A stretch of 64,000 bases of DNA from JBBIRG01 sp964410965 (GCA_964410965.1 CAYPIY010000013.1:13421-77420); one strand, 5' to 3'. Positions 9,071-18,357 are shown, counted from the first letter of the stretch. A program made the numbers and translations. Notes: generated from the letters alone by a model not told the origin.

Positions 9071-10072
9071 TCAGCCCTTGTCGTTGGAACCCAAAACGTT
9101 GACGATCTTGTGTTTGTACAACACTTTCAGGGCGTCGCGTGCGGGTCCGAGGTATTTTCTCGGATCGAATTCCGCAGGTGTTTCCTTAAAGACTTTCCGG
9201 ATTGCAGCGGTCGCGGCAAGCCTGCCGTCGGAGTCGATATTGATTTTGCAGACTGCGGAAGCCGCGGCCCGGCGCAGCTGTTCTTCCGGGATGCCGACGG
9301 CGTCTTTGAGCTGTCCCCCGTTTTCATTGATGATTTTCACAAGATCCGCAGGGACCGAGGATGCGCCGTGCAGAACAATCGGGAATCCGGGGATACGCCG
9401 CTCGATCTCCTCGAGGATGTCAAACCGCAGGGGCGGCGGGATCAGGATCCCGTCCTCGTTGCGTGTACACTGTGATGGTTTGAATTTAGCGGCTCCGTGG
9501 GAAGTGCCGATGGAGATGGCCAGGGAATCCACGCCGGTCTTGGTCACGAAATCGACCACGTCGTCCGGCTGGGTGTACACCGATTTCGCGGCGACCACGT
9601 CATCCTCGATGCCGGCCAGCACTCCCAGCTCGCCTTCCACGGTGACATCGTATTTGTGGGCATATTCCACCACGCTGCGGGTCACTTCGATGTTCTTTTC
9701 GTAGGCGTGGTGCGAGCCGTCGATCATGACCGATGAGAATCCGCTTTCGATGCAGCTGATGCAGAGTTCGAGGCTGTCGCCGTGGTCAAGATGAAGAACG
9801 ATCGGAATCCCCTTGCCGCCGGTCAGTTCTTTCGCGTACGCGACGGCGCCCTCGGCCATATACCGGAGAAGCGTCTGGTTGGCGTATTTCCGGGCTCCCG
9901 AGGACACCTGGAGGATCACCGGGGAATTGGTTTCCGCGCAGGCCATGATGATCGCCTGGAGCTGTTCCATATTGTTGAAGTTGAACGCCGGGATCGCGAA
10001 ACCGCCTTTGACGGCTTTGCTGAACAATCCCTTCGAATTCACGAGTCCGATTTGTTTATAACTGACCGCCAT
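9071..10072 (-). CDS. fba: class II fructose-1,6-bisphosphate aldolase
   Basis: Zinc-dependent aldolase interconverting fructose 1,6-bisphosphate with DHAP and glyceraldehyde 3-phosphate in glycolysis and gluconeogenesis. Family landmarks are HLDHGD (metal His and catalytic Asp), VMIDGSHHAYEKNIE, VEGELGVLAGIED, SIGTSHGAAKF and VLHGASSVP. The protein is 333 residues from the ATG at 10072, which has an AAGGAGAA ribosome site 7 nt upstream. An upstream in-frame ATG at 10096 has no such site and would add 8 unconserved residues. It is transcribed alone, with its own terminator. Confidence 0.95.
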   Translation of the reverse strand: MAVSYKQIGLVNSKGLFSKAVKGGFAIPAFNFNNMEQLQAIIMACAETNSPVILQVSSGARKYANQTLLRYMAEGAVAYAKELTGGKGIPIVLHLDHGDSLELCISCIESGFSSVMIDGSHHAYEKNIEVTRSVVEYAHKYDVTVEGELGVLAGIEDDVVAAKSVYTQPDDVVDFVTKTGVDSLAISIGTSHGAAKFKPSQCTRNEDGILIPPPLRFDILEEIERRIPGFPIVLHGASSVPADLVKIINENGGQLKDAVGIPEEQLRRAAASAVCKINIDSDGRLAATAAIRKVFKETPAEFDPRKYLGPARDALKVLYKHKIVNVLGSNDKG

Positions 10073-10176
10073 AGTATTCTCCTTGGTTGGTTGCATATTG
10101 AACCAAGCTAATCAGAAAAAAAGTGAAACTCAATAGTTCGTTCATTTTTTTCATCCGAACGAAGTCCATGAGAAGA

Positions 10177-11145
10177 TCATGCAAACTGTTCCGCGTAACC
10201 GAAAAGGGCCGGTGTTCCACCGGTGTGCCAGAAAAGCACGGAGGTCCCGGGCTCAAAAAACCGATGCTTCATTAAATCCAGAAGACCCGCGAACGCCCTG
10301 CCGGTATATACCGGATCAAGAAGAATCCCCTCTTCATGTGCAAGCATCCGGATGGCCTTTTTTTCAGGTTCTGTGAGGACTCCGTAACCGGACTGATCGT
10401 AATCATGATTCACATGAATATCGGAAGGACGGATCTCCGCCCGGAGACTGAATTTGAAAGCCGCACGGCCTGAAATATCCAGAATATGCTCTTCGGCCGG
10501 TTTGCCGAAAATATGGGTTTTGTCGATATTGATACCGATGATCTGAGCCTTCAAGCCGTACAGCTTTTTTCCCAGGATCATGCCCGCCTGGGTGCCGCCG
10601 GAACTTGTCGGGATGACGATATAATCAAACCCGAAGCCGGATTGCGATTGCTGCGCGAGCAGTTCCTCCATGGCGCGGACATAACCCAGACAGCCTGTCT
10701 CATTGGACCCGCCGACAGGAATGATGTACGGCTTGGAACCGTCGCGGCGCAGGTGTTCGGCTACCGAATCCTGGGTATGACCGTCGTCGTGCCAGTGCAC
10801 CGTCGCCCCGAAGAGTCGGTCAAGGAGCAAGTTTCCGCCCGACCGGCTTTGTCCCTTGTCATACAGGATCAGGTGGCAGGTCAGGCCTGCCATGGCGCAG
10901 GCCGCGGCGGTCTGCCGGCAATGGTTCGACTGGGCCGCCCCGGATGTGATGACCGCATCACACTGATGCACACGCGCCTGATAGATCAGGTATTCCAGCT
11001 TCCGTGTTTTGTTCCCGCCCATCCCCAGTCCGGTATGATCATCCCTCTTGATATATAAAAGGACGGTTTTGAATTTTTCCGTCAATCGTTTCAACGAATG
11101 AACCGGTGTCGGGAAAAAACCCAGAGGGAAAAAATCACTTAGCAT
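10177..11145 (-). CDS. D-cysteine desulfhydrase / ACC deaminase-family PLP enzyme
   Basis: A 322-residue fold-type II PLP enzyme. The Schiff-base lysine is K46 in GMGGNKTRKLEY, followed by SGAAQSNHCRQTAAACA (substrate carboxylate loop), a PVGGSNETG phosphate loop and DPVYTGRAFAGL. These are shared by D-cysteine desulfhydrase (D-cysteine to pyruvate, H2S and ammonia) and 1-aminocyclopropane-1-carboxylate deaminase; sequence alone does not separate them, though D-cysteine desulfhydrase or D-amino-acid ammonia-lyase is more usual in such bacteria. Start: ATG with AGGAGG 8-9 nt upstream. Confidence 0.88.
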   Translation of the reverse strand: MLSDFFPLGFFPTPVHSLKRLTEKFKTVLLYIKRDDHTGLGMGGNKTRKLEYLIYQARVHQCDAVITSGAAQSNHCRQTAAACAMAGLTCHLILYDKGQSRSGGNLLLDRLFGATVHWHDDGHTQDSVAEHLRRDGSKPYIIPVGGSNETGCLGYVRAMEELLAQQSQSGFGFDYIVIPTSSGGTQAGMILGKKLYGLKAQIIGINIDKTHIFGKPAEEHILDISGRAAFKFSLRAEIRPSDIHVNHDYDQSGYGVLTEPEKKAIRMLAHEEGILLDPVYTGRAFAGLLDLMKHRFFEPGTSVLFWHTGGTPALFGYAEQFA

Positions 11146-11465
11146 TCTGTAATCCTCCTAAAACAGTTCATTCTTCGGAAAGAAAACTTCATTTTTCTGT
11201 TTCATTCCCGATTACAGTTCATAATAGCAAGATTTTCATTTTATTGCCATAATATTTATCTCAACCGTTCCATCTGCGCATCAGTAACAAGTCCGGATAG
11301 GGCACATATGAGGTGACTGAATTTCCTCAAGATTACATGCCTGAATATGGGTTTGATATTTTTTAAATCCTGTCTTGGTTATTTTCGTTTACCTTTACAT
11401 TGAAAAGGATATTAAAAGGAAACTAGCTTTTTAAATGTAAAAAACCAAGTTACGGAGTACAGAGT
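11146..11465. other. 320-bp divergent intergenic region
   Basis: AT-rich DNA between two divergent genes. It must hold both promoters, but I see no -35/-10 pair close enough to consensus to call. No RNA gene or riboswitch is recognisable. Confidence 0.4.
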
Positions 11466-13250
11466 ATGATTCAGAATTCGTACAAGTCATCGATTCACGG
11501 AATGCTCACGGCGCTGCTGGGGCTGGCCCTTATTTCCGGTTACGCGGAGTGTCAGATGATGAAAAGCAAAACGGATAAAAAAAGAACAAAAGAAGAACGA
11601 CAGCAGCTTTATCAGGGTAAAAACCTGAAAGCCTTCACGATGGACGAAACCGAACCCAATGACTCGATCACCTCAGCCAATCCCGTTCCGGTTGGCGAAT
11701 ATGTTTCTGCCGCGATCGACCCCGCCGGCGATATCGATTATTTCAGGGTGAATGTTTCCGATTCACAGACCGTGGCTTTCGATATCGACGCGGATATAAT
11801 CGGCTCATGGATGGACTCTTATATTGAACTGTATGATTCCGCCGGCCAGCTGCTCGCGGAAAACGATGACGACCCCTCTTCGCTGGATTCCAAACTGATC
11901 TATACATTTGCGGTACACGGGAATTATTACCTGAAGGTCACTGAACTGGACGACAACGGAGGGGAGGATTACTATTACTTGTTGAAAATTTATAATATTG
12001 AAACCTCCGGCATCAGCAACATGAACGTCCTGACGTCCTGGCCCGTTTCCAACCCTTGTATAGGAGTGAAAAAATCCGGCCGGTACCTGTATTCCACTGA
12101 AGTCTCGATGACCGGAAGCTGTTTCAGGGTCTGGGATATATCGGATATTTTTGCGCCTGCGCTTATGGATTCCGTCCATACCGCGGATTTTATTTCCAAT
12201 TTTGAATTAAAAGGCGATTACGCCTATCTCGCCACGAGCGGAACCGGATCCGGGCTGAAGATTCTGAACATAGCTGATGCGGCGGATATTAAGGAAGACA
12301 CGCTGATTGTCGGATCCGAGGTCACCAATTTATTCATTTCCGACGATACGCTTTATGCCGCAGCTGACGGAGGACTCCGTGTGTATTCGCTGGCCATTCC
12401 CGATGCGCCCTCTTTCTTGTGGCAGTTCAGCATCACGGACGAATACGCCACATCCGTCATTGCCGATAGCCGGTATGTTTATTTGTCTGCCACGGATTAC
12501 CAGCTTCATATCATCAGCAAAGCCACACATAATGAAGTAGGAAATTTTGATTGGTTTGACGCGAGCTTCATGGATTTAAAAGCAAATGAACTGTACATGA
12601 GCGCCAAGGAAGGCGCGTTTATGATCCTGGATGTTTCCGACCCTGCTAATCCGGCCGAACTCTACGCGACATATTCCGAATACCCGGGATTCAGCGTAAG
12701 CGTAAAAGACCCGTACGCTTATTTCGCGAACGGAAACGGAGGGTTATCGGTTTATAATGTTTCAGACCCGGAAAATCCCGCCGTTGCCGCATATTGTTAT
12801 TCCTTCAGCGACTTGTTCGCTTTTTACGCCACGGTTAATCTGGATACCGTGTATCTCGCCAGCGGATGTGTGGCCGGATGGGATTGCAACGCTTCGGCGA
12901 ACAGGATTTATATCCTGAAAAATTCTCTTGTCGATGTCCGTGACGGCGCTCCGGTAAAAACTCAGAAACCTCATGTCATAAGCTTGCTGAATAATTATCC
13001 TAATCCGTTCAATCCCTCAACCACCATCCGGTACGAACTGAAAACCGGCGGGCATGTCACCATGAAAATTTTCAATACGCTGGGACAGGAAGTCCGTTCC
13101 TTGTTCAACGGAATTCAGCAGGCCGGGTCCGGCGAAATCCGATGGGACGGCACGGATAACAAAGGAAATCAGGTATCAAGCGGCGTATATGTGTACCGCA
13201 TTCAGGCCGGCGATGCCGTGAAATCGAAAAAGATGATATTGTTGAAATAA
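11466..13250 (+). CDS. secreted PPC/LVIVD-propeller protein with T9SS-like C-terminal tail
   Basis: A 594-residue exported protein. Residues 1-30 are a signal peptide. Residues about 55-160 form a bacterial pre-peptidase C-terminal (PPC) beta-sandwich, with DETEPNDS, DIDYF and the closing YYYLLKI. Residues about 175-490 contain LVIVD-type propeller blades ('FRVWDISD..AP', 'MILDVSDPANPAEL', 'LSVYNVSDPENPA'). The last 90 residues are a type A-like sorting domain: NNYPNPFNPSTTIRYEL, MKIFNTLGQEVRSL, GVYVYRIQAG and the final KKMILLK. In Bacteroidota such tails direct outer-membrane translocation by the type IX system and surface attachment; function here is inferred. No catalytic domain is seen, so it may bind or scaffold. 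Confidence 0.87.
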   Translation: MIQNSYKSSIHGMLTALLGLALISGYAECQMMKSKTDKKRTKEERQQLYQGKNLKAFTMDETEPNDSITSANPVPVGEYVSAAIDPAGDIDYFRVNVSDSQTVAFDIDADIIGSWMDSYIELYDSAGQLLAENDDDPSSLDSKLIYTFAVHGNYYLKVTELDDNGGEDYYYLLKIYNIETSGISNMNVLTSWPVSNPCIGVKKSGRYLYSTEVSMTGSCFRVWDISDIFAPALMDSVHTADFISNFELKGDYAYLATSGTGSGLKILNIADAADIKEDTLIVGSEVTNLFISDDTLYAAADGGLRVYSLAIPDAPSFLWQFSITDEYATSVIADSRYVYLSATDYQLHIISKATHNEVGNFDWFDASFMDLKANELYMSAKEGAFMILDVSDPANPAELYATYSEYPGFSVSVKDPYAYFANGNGGLSVYNVSDPENPAVAAYCYSFSDLFAFYATVNLDTVYLASGCVAGWDCNASANRIYILKNSLVDVRDGAPVKTQKPHVISLLNNYPNPFNPSTTIRYELKTGGHVTMKIFNTLGQEVRSLFNGIQQAGSGEIRWDGTDNKGNQVSSGVYVYRIQAGDAVKSKKMILLK

Positions 13251-13370
13251 GAAATTCTGTACATGATTTTTACGTAAGGCAGATGACCTAATAAATAAAT
13301 CAGTATGCAAATTAAATGTGAAGTATGTAAACTGATAGAAAATCAATTAAACATAAAAGGGAGTCTGGAT

Positions 13371-14687
13371 ATGAAAAAAATCAAATCAAACCATATGTTT
13401 GTTATCCTGACGGTGGCCATCATGATCCCGTTTATGACACGCTGTTCTGATAGCGGAGGAGGAAATGAAACTCCGACCACGGGAACCATCACAGGTACAG
13501 TCCGCGACGCGTCCTCGAACGCGGTTCTTGCCGGCGTCCGGATTATCGTGTTCAATGCGAATACCAACGCTCCGGCGGGAAATTCTCTGACCAGCAACAC
13601 CTCCGGGGTTTATTCCGTCGAACTCGAACCGGGTTCATATTATCTCAAACTCGCCAAGCAGGGATATTATAATGTTCCCGCGCCGAATGTCGCACCGATC
13701 CCGGTCACGGTGGCGCTCGATTCAGAATCCGTATATGATGTCCAGATGACCGCTAATCTGCTGACGAATATCGGTTATATTACAGGCCGCGTGATGGATA
13801 CCACCGGACTTTCAGGCGCCATGGTCATCGCCGATAACGGAACGCAGGCTTATGCGTCTATTACGGACGGAAACGGGTATTACTATATTTACAATATGCC
13901 CGCGGATACGTACAGCGTCAAAGCGTTTATTTCCGGAAAAAATTCTTCAACGATCACCGGCGTGATCGTAACGAATAACTCTCAAACCAGTGCCTCCCAG
14001 ATCACGATCACTTCCAACGCGACCGGATGCGTAAAAGGAAGCGTTGCGTTCCCGGCCACTACCGCGGTTCCCGTGGATATATCTCTCGTACATCCGGTTA
14101 CACATGAAGCGATTCCCGGACTCACTACATATCTGGATACAGCCTCAAATTTAGATTATATCCTGAATAATGTACCTAACGGAAGTTATCTGGCACGAGC
14201 TTCGTATCAGAATGACGGCAGAGTCATGGACCCTGACTGGATTATTAAATTCGGTGAGACAACGGTAACGGTCAATAATGACACGACCATCCGGAATTTC
14301 AGCGTGACCGGCGCAGTGTCCGTGGTAAGTCCGACGAACCCGTTAACATCAACCGTTCCCGTAACCATTCCCGATTCCTTGCCCCGGTTTCAGTGGTCCG
14401 CCTATCCAAGCACAAATAATTATGTAATTGAAGTAACCAATTCCAACGGCGCGGTCATCTGGGGCGGATTCACTCATACCACTCGAAACATCATTCTTCA
14501 CAAGGACTCGACCGCCATTAATTACAATTATAACGGTACCGCTTCCAATCCGCTCACCCGCGGCAACATCTACCGCTGGCGGGTGTATGCCTGTAAGAAC
14601 GAGAACGGTGCGGATTCGACAGGATGGGGATACAAACTGATCTCGGTCAGCGAGGAACAGCGCGGGCTGATTAAATTCAGCAACTGA
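13371..14687 (+). CDS. lipoprotein with carboxypeptidase-regulatory-like (CarboxypepD_reg) repeats
   Basis: A 438-residue lipoprotein. The signal ends in MTRC, a lipobox-like site, followed by a Ser/Gly-rich tether. Two or three beta-sandwich repeats of the carboxypeptidase-regulatory type follow ('GTITGTVRDASSNAVLAGV', 'GSYYLKLAKQGYY', 'GYITGRVMDTTGLSGAMV', 'DTYSVKAFISG'). The C-terminal part (about residues 340-430) has the 'PRFQWSAYPSTNNYVIEV' motif of an Fn3-like fold. ATG 13371 is chosen because an AAGGGAG site lies 8 nt upstream; the longer ORF from 13305 adds a segment that would disrupt the signal peptide. It follows the propeller protein by 120 bp and ends at its own terminator. Substrate unknown. 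Confidence 0.82.
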   Translation: MKKIKSNHMFVILTVAIMIPFMTRCSDSGGGNETPTTGTITGTVRDASSNAVLAGVRIIVFNANTNAPAGNSLTSNTSGVYSVELEPGSYYLKLAKQGYYNVPAPNVAPIPVTVALDSESVYDVQMTANLLTNIGYITGRVMDTTGLSGAMVIADNGTQAYASITDGNGYYYIYNMPADTYSVKAFISGKNSSTITGVIVTNNSQTSASQITITSNATGCVKGSVAFPATTAVPVDISLVHPVTHEAIPGLTTYLDTASNLDYILNNVPNGSYLARASYQNDGRVMDPDWIIKFGETTVTVNNDTTIRNFSVTGAVSVVSPTNPLTSTVPVTIPDSLPRFQWSAYPSTNNYVIEVTNSNGAVIWGGFTHTTRNIILHKDSTAINYNYNGTASNPLTRGNIYRWRVYACKNENGADSTGWGYKLISVSEEQRGLIKFSN

Positions 14688-14711
14688 CATTGATGTGAAA
14701 TTTATCCGCAT

Positions 14712-14749
14712 AAAAAAAACCTCTGCCGGATAACAGCAGAGGTTTTTTA
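14712..14749. terminator. bidirectional terminator
   Basis: Eight A, CCTCTGC, a 9-nt loop, GCAGAGG and six T. It serves the converging lipoprotein and thioredoxin-lipoprotein genes. Confidence 0.9.
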
Positions 14750-14768
14750 TTTGAGATGTGTTTACTAT

Positions 14769-15968
14769 TTATTTTTTGAATTTATCCAGATTCTTTTCAT
14801 ATTTTTCGGTTGAGCGGCCGGCTTCTTTGACAAGTTTAATGGCCAGTTCTTCCTGAACGATCGCGTCCTGCTTCTTTCCGTTCGTGAACAAAAGATTAGC
14901 GTAGATATCAACAACGTAAGGATTCTTATCCATCTCCGACGCTTTCTTCGCCCATGACTCGGCCTTCTGCAGGTAAGCTTTGTCCGTTACGTTTTTCAAG
15001 AAAACCGAGGCGATCATGACCAGCGATTCCGCTTTGTTCATTTTATATTTTTCCACAACCATGGAAGCGGTCTTTGCGTAGTCGGTCCATTTTTCCTTTT
15101 TCGCGAAATACGCCATGTCTAATTCAGCGAGGAGTTCAGCGGTACGGCCGAATTTCAGAGCGACGGATTTTTCTTTTGCCGTTTTGTACGACGTGTCGGT
15201 TGTATCGTTCATGATTTTTCCGCGGTGAAATGCGAATACCGTCGAATAGATTTTCTCTTCCACGGAGTCTTTCGTGTACAACGCGGCAAATGCGGGCTGA
15301 TTGTTCAGTAAATACTGAAACGCTTTCCCTTCGGGGTTGTTCTCGAATTCCTGCATGATATTCCAGTTGATCCGGCTTGTCAGGTCGGATTCCTTCTGCG
15401 CGCTGAAATATTCATCTTTCACCGTATCCGCGTTGACATAGGCTTTGGACATGGCATCCAGGTAACTGAGCAGGAACGCTCCGTCACGGTTGCCTTTGCG
15501 GTATTCGCGGACAAGTTTCACGAACTGCTTGTCGGGATTCATCGCGTCCATACCGGCCTGGATAAATTCATTGGCGGGCATGGATCCGCAGATGCGGTGG
15601 ATCACTTCCCCGTCGCCGCTGATGTACAGCAGAGTGGGATACGCTTTCACCTGGTATGTTTTGGCGAGCTCGACGCCTTCATCATTTTCCATATCGATTT
15701 TGGCGTTGATGAACTTTGTGTTATAGAACGCCGCGACGGTACTGTCGGTAAAGACATTCGCCGCCATCCATTTGCAGGGCCCGCACCAGCTGGCATAGGC
15801 GTCGAGAAAGATCAGCTTGTTTTCTTTTTTCGCTTTTGCGAGAATTTCTTTCCACGTTCCTTTTTCAAATGTTATGGTTTTTTCGACAGGTTTCTTTTCG
15901 CAGGCGGAAAAAACAACCGCGCACAGCACAACGATCATGGCAATCCGGTTTTTCATGGTCATGTTCAT
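14769..15968 (-). CDS. thioredoxin-fold lipoprotein
   Basis: A 399-residue periplasmic lipoprotein. The signal and lipobox are at residues 1-23 (VVFSAC, lipidated C23). A thioredoxin-like domain follows, with the active-site WCGPC (C62, C65) and the cis-Pro stretch VKAYPTLLYI. The remaining 230 residues are helical and resemble TPR-type repeats ('KAESWAKKASEMDKNPYVVDIYANL' region). The pattern resembles DUF255/thioredoxin_7-type periplasmic thiol proteins of Bacteroidota. It probably reduces or isomerises disulfides in exported proteins. Three in-frame ATGs lie within 5 codons at the start and none has a clear ribosome site. Confidence 0.85.
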   Translation of the reverse strand: MNMTMKNRIAMIVVLCAVVFSACEKKPVEKTITFEKGTWKEILAKAKKENKLIFLDAYASWCGPCKWMAANVFTDSTVAAFYNTKFINAKIDMENDEGVELAKTYQVKAYPTLLYISGDGEVIHRICGSMPANEFIQAGMDAMNPDKQFVKLVREYRKGNRDGAFLLSYLDAMSKAYVNADTVKDEYFSAQKESDLTSRINWNIMQEFENNPEGKAFQYLLNNQPAFAALYTKDSVEEKIYSTVFAFHRGKIMNDTTDTSYKTAKEKSVALKFGRTAELLAELDMAYFAKKEKWTDYAKTASMVVEKYKMNKAESLVMIASVFLKNVTDKAYLQKAESWAKKASEMDKNPYVVDIYANLLFTNGKKQDAIVQEELAIKLVKEAGRSTEKYEKNLDKFKK

Positions 15969-16011
15969 TCTTTCAACGGTTTAAATTCGGTTATAATTTA
16001 ATAGCATTCAG

Positions 16012-16461
16012 TTAAAACGGCAGATCGTCGTGCGTCTCATTGGAAACAGGCGGTTCCGATGATGATGTTGACGTCGGCTGGTAATCGTTTTCCGCCGGGG
16101 ACGGAATGGATTCGCCGCTGTCGGTTTTTCCGCCGAGCATTTGCATGTTGTCCGCGACGATTTCGGTGACGTATTTTTTCACGCCGTCACGGTCTTCGTA
16201 GGAACGGGTTTTCAGTTTTCCCTCGAAATACACCAGCGAACCTTTTCTCAGATATTGTCCGCAGATTTCAGCGAGTTTCCTCCATGCGATCACGCGGTGC
16301 CAGTCGGTGCTTTCGACCGCTTTTCCGTCTTTGTCCTTGTAGGATTCGTTCGTCGCGAGCGTCATGGTGGCGACGGCGACGCCGGCGGGCGTGTAGCGCA
16401 GTTCGGGATCTTTACCCAGCCGTCCGATGAGCTGGACTTTGTTGAGTGTTCCTTTTGACAT
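16012..16461 (-). CDS. ssb: single-stranded DNA-binding protein
   Basis: A 149-residue SSB. The OB-fold shows NKVQLIGRLGKDPELRYTPAG, then 'TDWHRVIAW', 'LAEICGQYLRKGSLVYFEGKL' split over strands 3-4, and KYVTEIVADNMQMLGG. A flexible Ser/Pro-rich tail ends in the conserved acidic tip DDLPF that recruits repair and replication partners. It lies beside recA on the same strand; a 72-bp inverted-repeat element separates the two. Start: ATG with GGAG 8 nt upstream. Confidence 0.96.
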   Translation of the reverse strand: MSKGTLNKVQLIGRLGKDPELRYTPAGVAVATMTLATNESYKDKDGKAVESTDWHRVIAWRKLAEICGQYLRKGSLVYFEGKLKTRSYEDRDGVKKYVTEIVADNMQMLGGKTDSGESIPSPAENDYQPTSTSSSEPPVSNETHDDLPF

Positions 16462-16489
16462 TTTTTTCTCCGTATTTTATTATGCTTTT

Positions 16490-16561
16490 GCCACAAAGAC
16501 ACTAAGGCACTAAGTATTAAATTCCGTTTTTTCTTTCTTCGTGCCTTTGAGTCTTCGTGGC
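16490..16561. repeat. imperfect inverted-repeat element, copy 1
   Basis: About 25-bp arms (starting GCCACAAAGACACTAAGGCA and ending CTTTGAGTCTTCGTGGC) flank an AT-rich centre with AAATTCCGTTTTTT. A related copy lies on the other side of recA at 17712-17810. The element lies between ssb and recA and contains no gene. Confidence 0.75.
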
Positions 16562-16567
16562 CATGTT

Positions 16568-17665
16568 TTATTTCTTCTTTTCAGCCGTGGTCGGGGCCGG
16601 TTTGGCGGCCGACTGATTCGCTTCAGCTGCGGGCGAAGGAATCAGTCCCAGTTCCTGGCGGACTTTGGTCTCGATTTTCTTCAGGATGTCGGGATTATCC
16701 ATGAGGAACTGCTTAGCGTTCTCGCGTCCCTGGCCTAATTTATCGTCGCCGAACGCGTACCATGTACCGGATTTCTGGATCACATTCATGTTGCTCGCGA
16801 GATCAATCAGGTCGCCTTCTTTGGAAATGCCGACGCCGTACATCAGGTCGACTTCGACTTCACGGAACGGCGGGGCGAGCTTGTTCTTCACGACTTTGAT
16901 TTTCGTGCGGTTGCCGATGACGTTCTCCCCGCCCTTGATGTGGTTGATCCTGCGGATTTCGATCCTGATCGAGGTGTAGAACTTCAGCGCTTTTCCACCG
17001 GTGGTGGTTTCGGGATTGCCGAACATCACGCCGATTTTGTCGCGGATCTGATTAATAAAAATAATGCAGGTTTTCGATTTGCTGACGGCGCCGGTGAGTT
17101 TCCGCATAGCCTGGCTCATCAGGCGGGCCTGCACGCCCATGGTCGCGTCGCCCATTTCGCCGTCGATTTCGCTTCGGGGAACGAGCGCGGCGACGGAGTC
17201 CACAACGATGATATCCACGGCGTTGCTGCGGACGAGCCGTTCGGTGATTTCCAGCGCCTGTTCGCCGCAGTCGGGCTGGGCAATGAGGAGGTTGTCGGTG
17301 TCCACGCCGAGGCGTTTGGCGTAAATGGCGTCGAGGGCGTGTTCGGCATCAATGAACGCGCCGATGCCGCCGTTGCGCTGGGCTTCAGCGATGACGTGAA
17401 GCGCAAGGGTGGTTTTTCCGCTGGATTCGGGGCCGAAGATTTCGCTGATCCTGCCGCGCGGAATCCCGCCGACGCCGAGCGCCGCGTCAAGCGAAATGGA
17501 ACCGGTCGAAAATATCTCGACCTGCGCGGATGAGCGTTCACCCAGACGCATGATGGCGCCTTTGCCGATTTCTTTGGTGATCTCGGCTATGGCCCGGTCG
17601 AGCGCGACTTTTTTTTCTTTTTCATTCGCGAAATTTTCGTTTTCAAAATTTTTGTTGTCTGCCAT
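16568..17665 (-). CDS. recA: RecA recombinase
   Basis: A 365-residue RecA that forms nucleoprotein filaments on single-stranded DNA, drives strand exchange and stimulates LexA self-cleavage. Walker A is GPESSGKTT near residue 72, Walker B is DIIVVDSVAALVP, loop L1 contains EIDGEMGDATMG and loop L2 follows FINQIRDKIGVMFGNPETTTGG. The C-terminal tail is Lys/Pro/Ala-rich. The start ATG at 17665 has an AAGGAGAC ribosome site. recA is bracketed by two copies of an inverted-repeat element; a 17-bp palindrome lies about 190 bp upstream. Confidence 0.98.
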   Translation of the reverse strand: MADNKNFENENFANEKEKKVALDRAIAEITKEIGKGAIMRLGERSSAQVEIFSTGSISLDAALGVGGIPRGRISEIFGPESSGKTTLALHVIAEAQRNGGIGAFIDAEHALDAIYAKRLGVDTDNLLIAQPDCGEQALEITERLVRSNAVDIIVVDSVAALVPRSEIDGEMGDATMGVQARLMSQAMRKLTGAVSKSKTCIIFINQIRDKIGVMFGNPETTTGGKALKFYTSIRIEIRRINHIKGGENVIGNRTKIKVVKNKLAPPFREVEVDLMYGVGISKEGDLIDLASNMNVIQKSGTWYAFGDDKLGQGRENAKQFLMDNPDILKKIETKVRQELGLIPSPAAEANQSAAKPAPTTAEKKK

Positions 17666-17711
17666 GGATTGTCTCCTTGTATATTTATTTTAATAAAAAC
17701 TATTTAAACCC

Positions 17712-17810
17712 GCCACGAAGGCACCAAGTCACAAAATATTTAATTCCATTTTCTGTCTCTTCGTGCCCTTTTTAATCTTCTTTTACTTTGTGCCTTAGAG
17801 TCTTCGTGGC
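17712..17810. repeat. imperfect inverted-repeat element, copy 2
   Basis: Arms GCCACGAAGGCACCAAGTCA and GTGCCTTAGAGTCTTCGTGGC flank an AT-rich centre that includes TTAATTCCATTTTCTGTC and an internal TCTTCGTGCCC. It is related to 16490-16561 but about 27 bp longer. Confidence 0.75.
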
Positions 17811-18354
17811 AAAGTATTTAACTGTAATATACGCAATTAGCGTCCCAAAAAATTCTCAAAATTTGAGAAAAAATGGACTTTATCATAATCAAACTAAAAA
17901 TGATTTGCAAATGAAAAAAATAAATCCGGGGGCTGGTTACCCGTTTAACTCATTTTTTTCTTGATTTCAGGCTTGTTTCTGGTTAATTTAGGCACACGAA
18001 TCTGAATTTAATTTATCCTGTGCCGGTACAAGTTTTAGTTTTTCTGATTTTATCACAAGTTTCTTAACCGAAAGTATTGATTGGAATAATTGGAGATTCG
18101 CCTGTGTTAGCAGATAGTAAAGAATTTTCTACCCCCCCCCCAATTTCATAAATAAAGTATTATCAATATTTTATCGTGAGTTTTTTCAGTCATCCGGACT
18201 GACGTTTGAAGAAAATCCTGTTCCATTAATAAGATGGAATGCCGGGCACTTGCAATCAGTTGCGATTATAACTCATACTGCGTTCAATGGCGGGATTAAA
18301 TAATTTTCACCCGGAAGTATCATAAACAGAAAACCGAACTTAAAATATGGAGAT
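17811..18354. other. gene-free AT-rich region with a C10 tract
   Basis: About 540 bp between recA (minus) and the CsgG-like gene (plus). It holds the palindrome at 17853-17869, a run of ten C at 18132-18141, and a small hairpin TCAGTCATCCGGACTGA near 18188. No ORF of note, RNA gene or clear sigma-70 promoter was found. Confidence 0.5.
17853..17869. promoter_or_regulatory. 17-bp perfect palindrome upstream of recA
   Basis: TTCTCAAA-A-TTTGAGAA is a perfect dyad about 190 bp upstream of the recA start. It could be an operator for recA or for the divergent gene; it does not match the E. coli or B. subtilis SOS box. Confidence 0.35.
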
Positions 18355-18357
18355 ATG

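Noticed and set aside
13305..13370. Longer N-terminus for the lipoprotein gene
   Set aside because: It would place 22 residues before a good lipoprotein signal; the ATG at 13371 has the better ribosome site.
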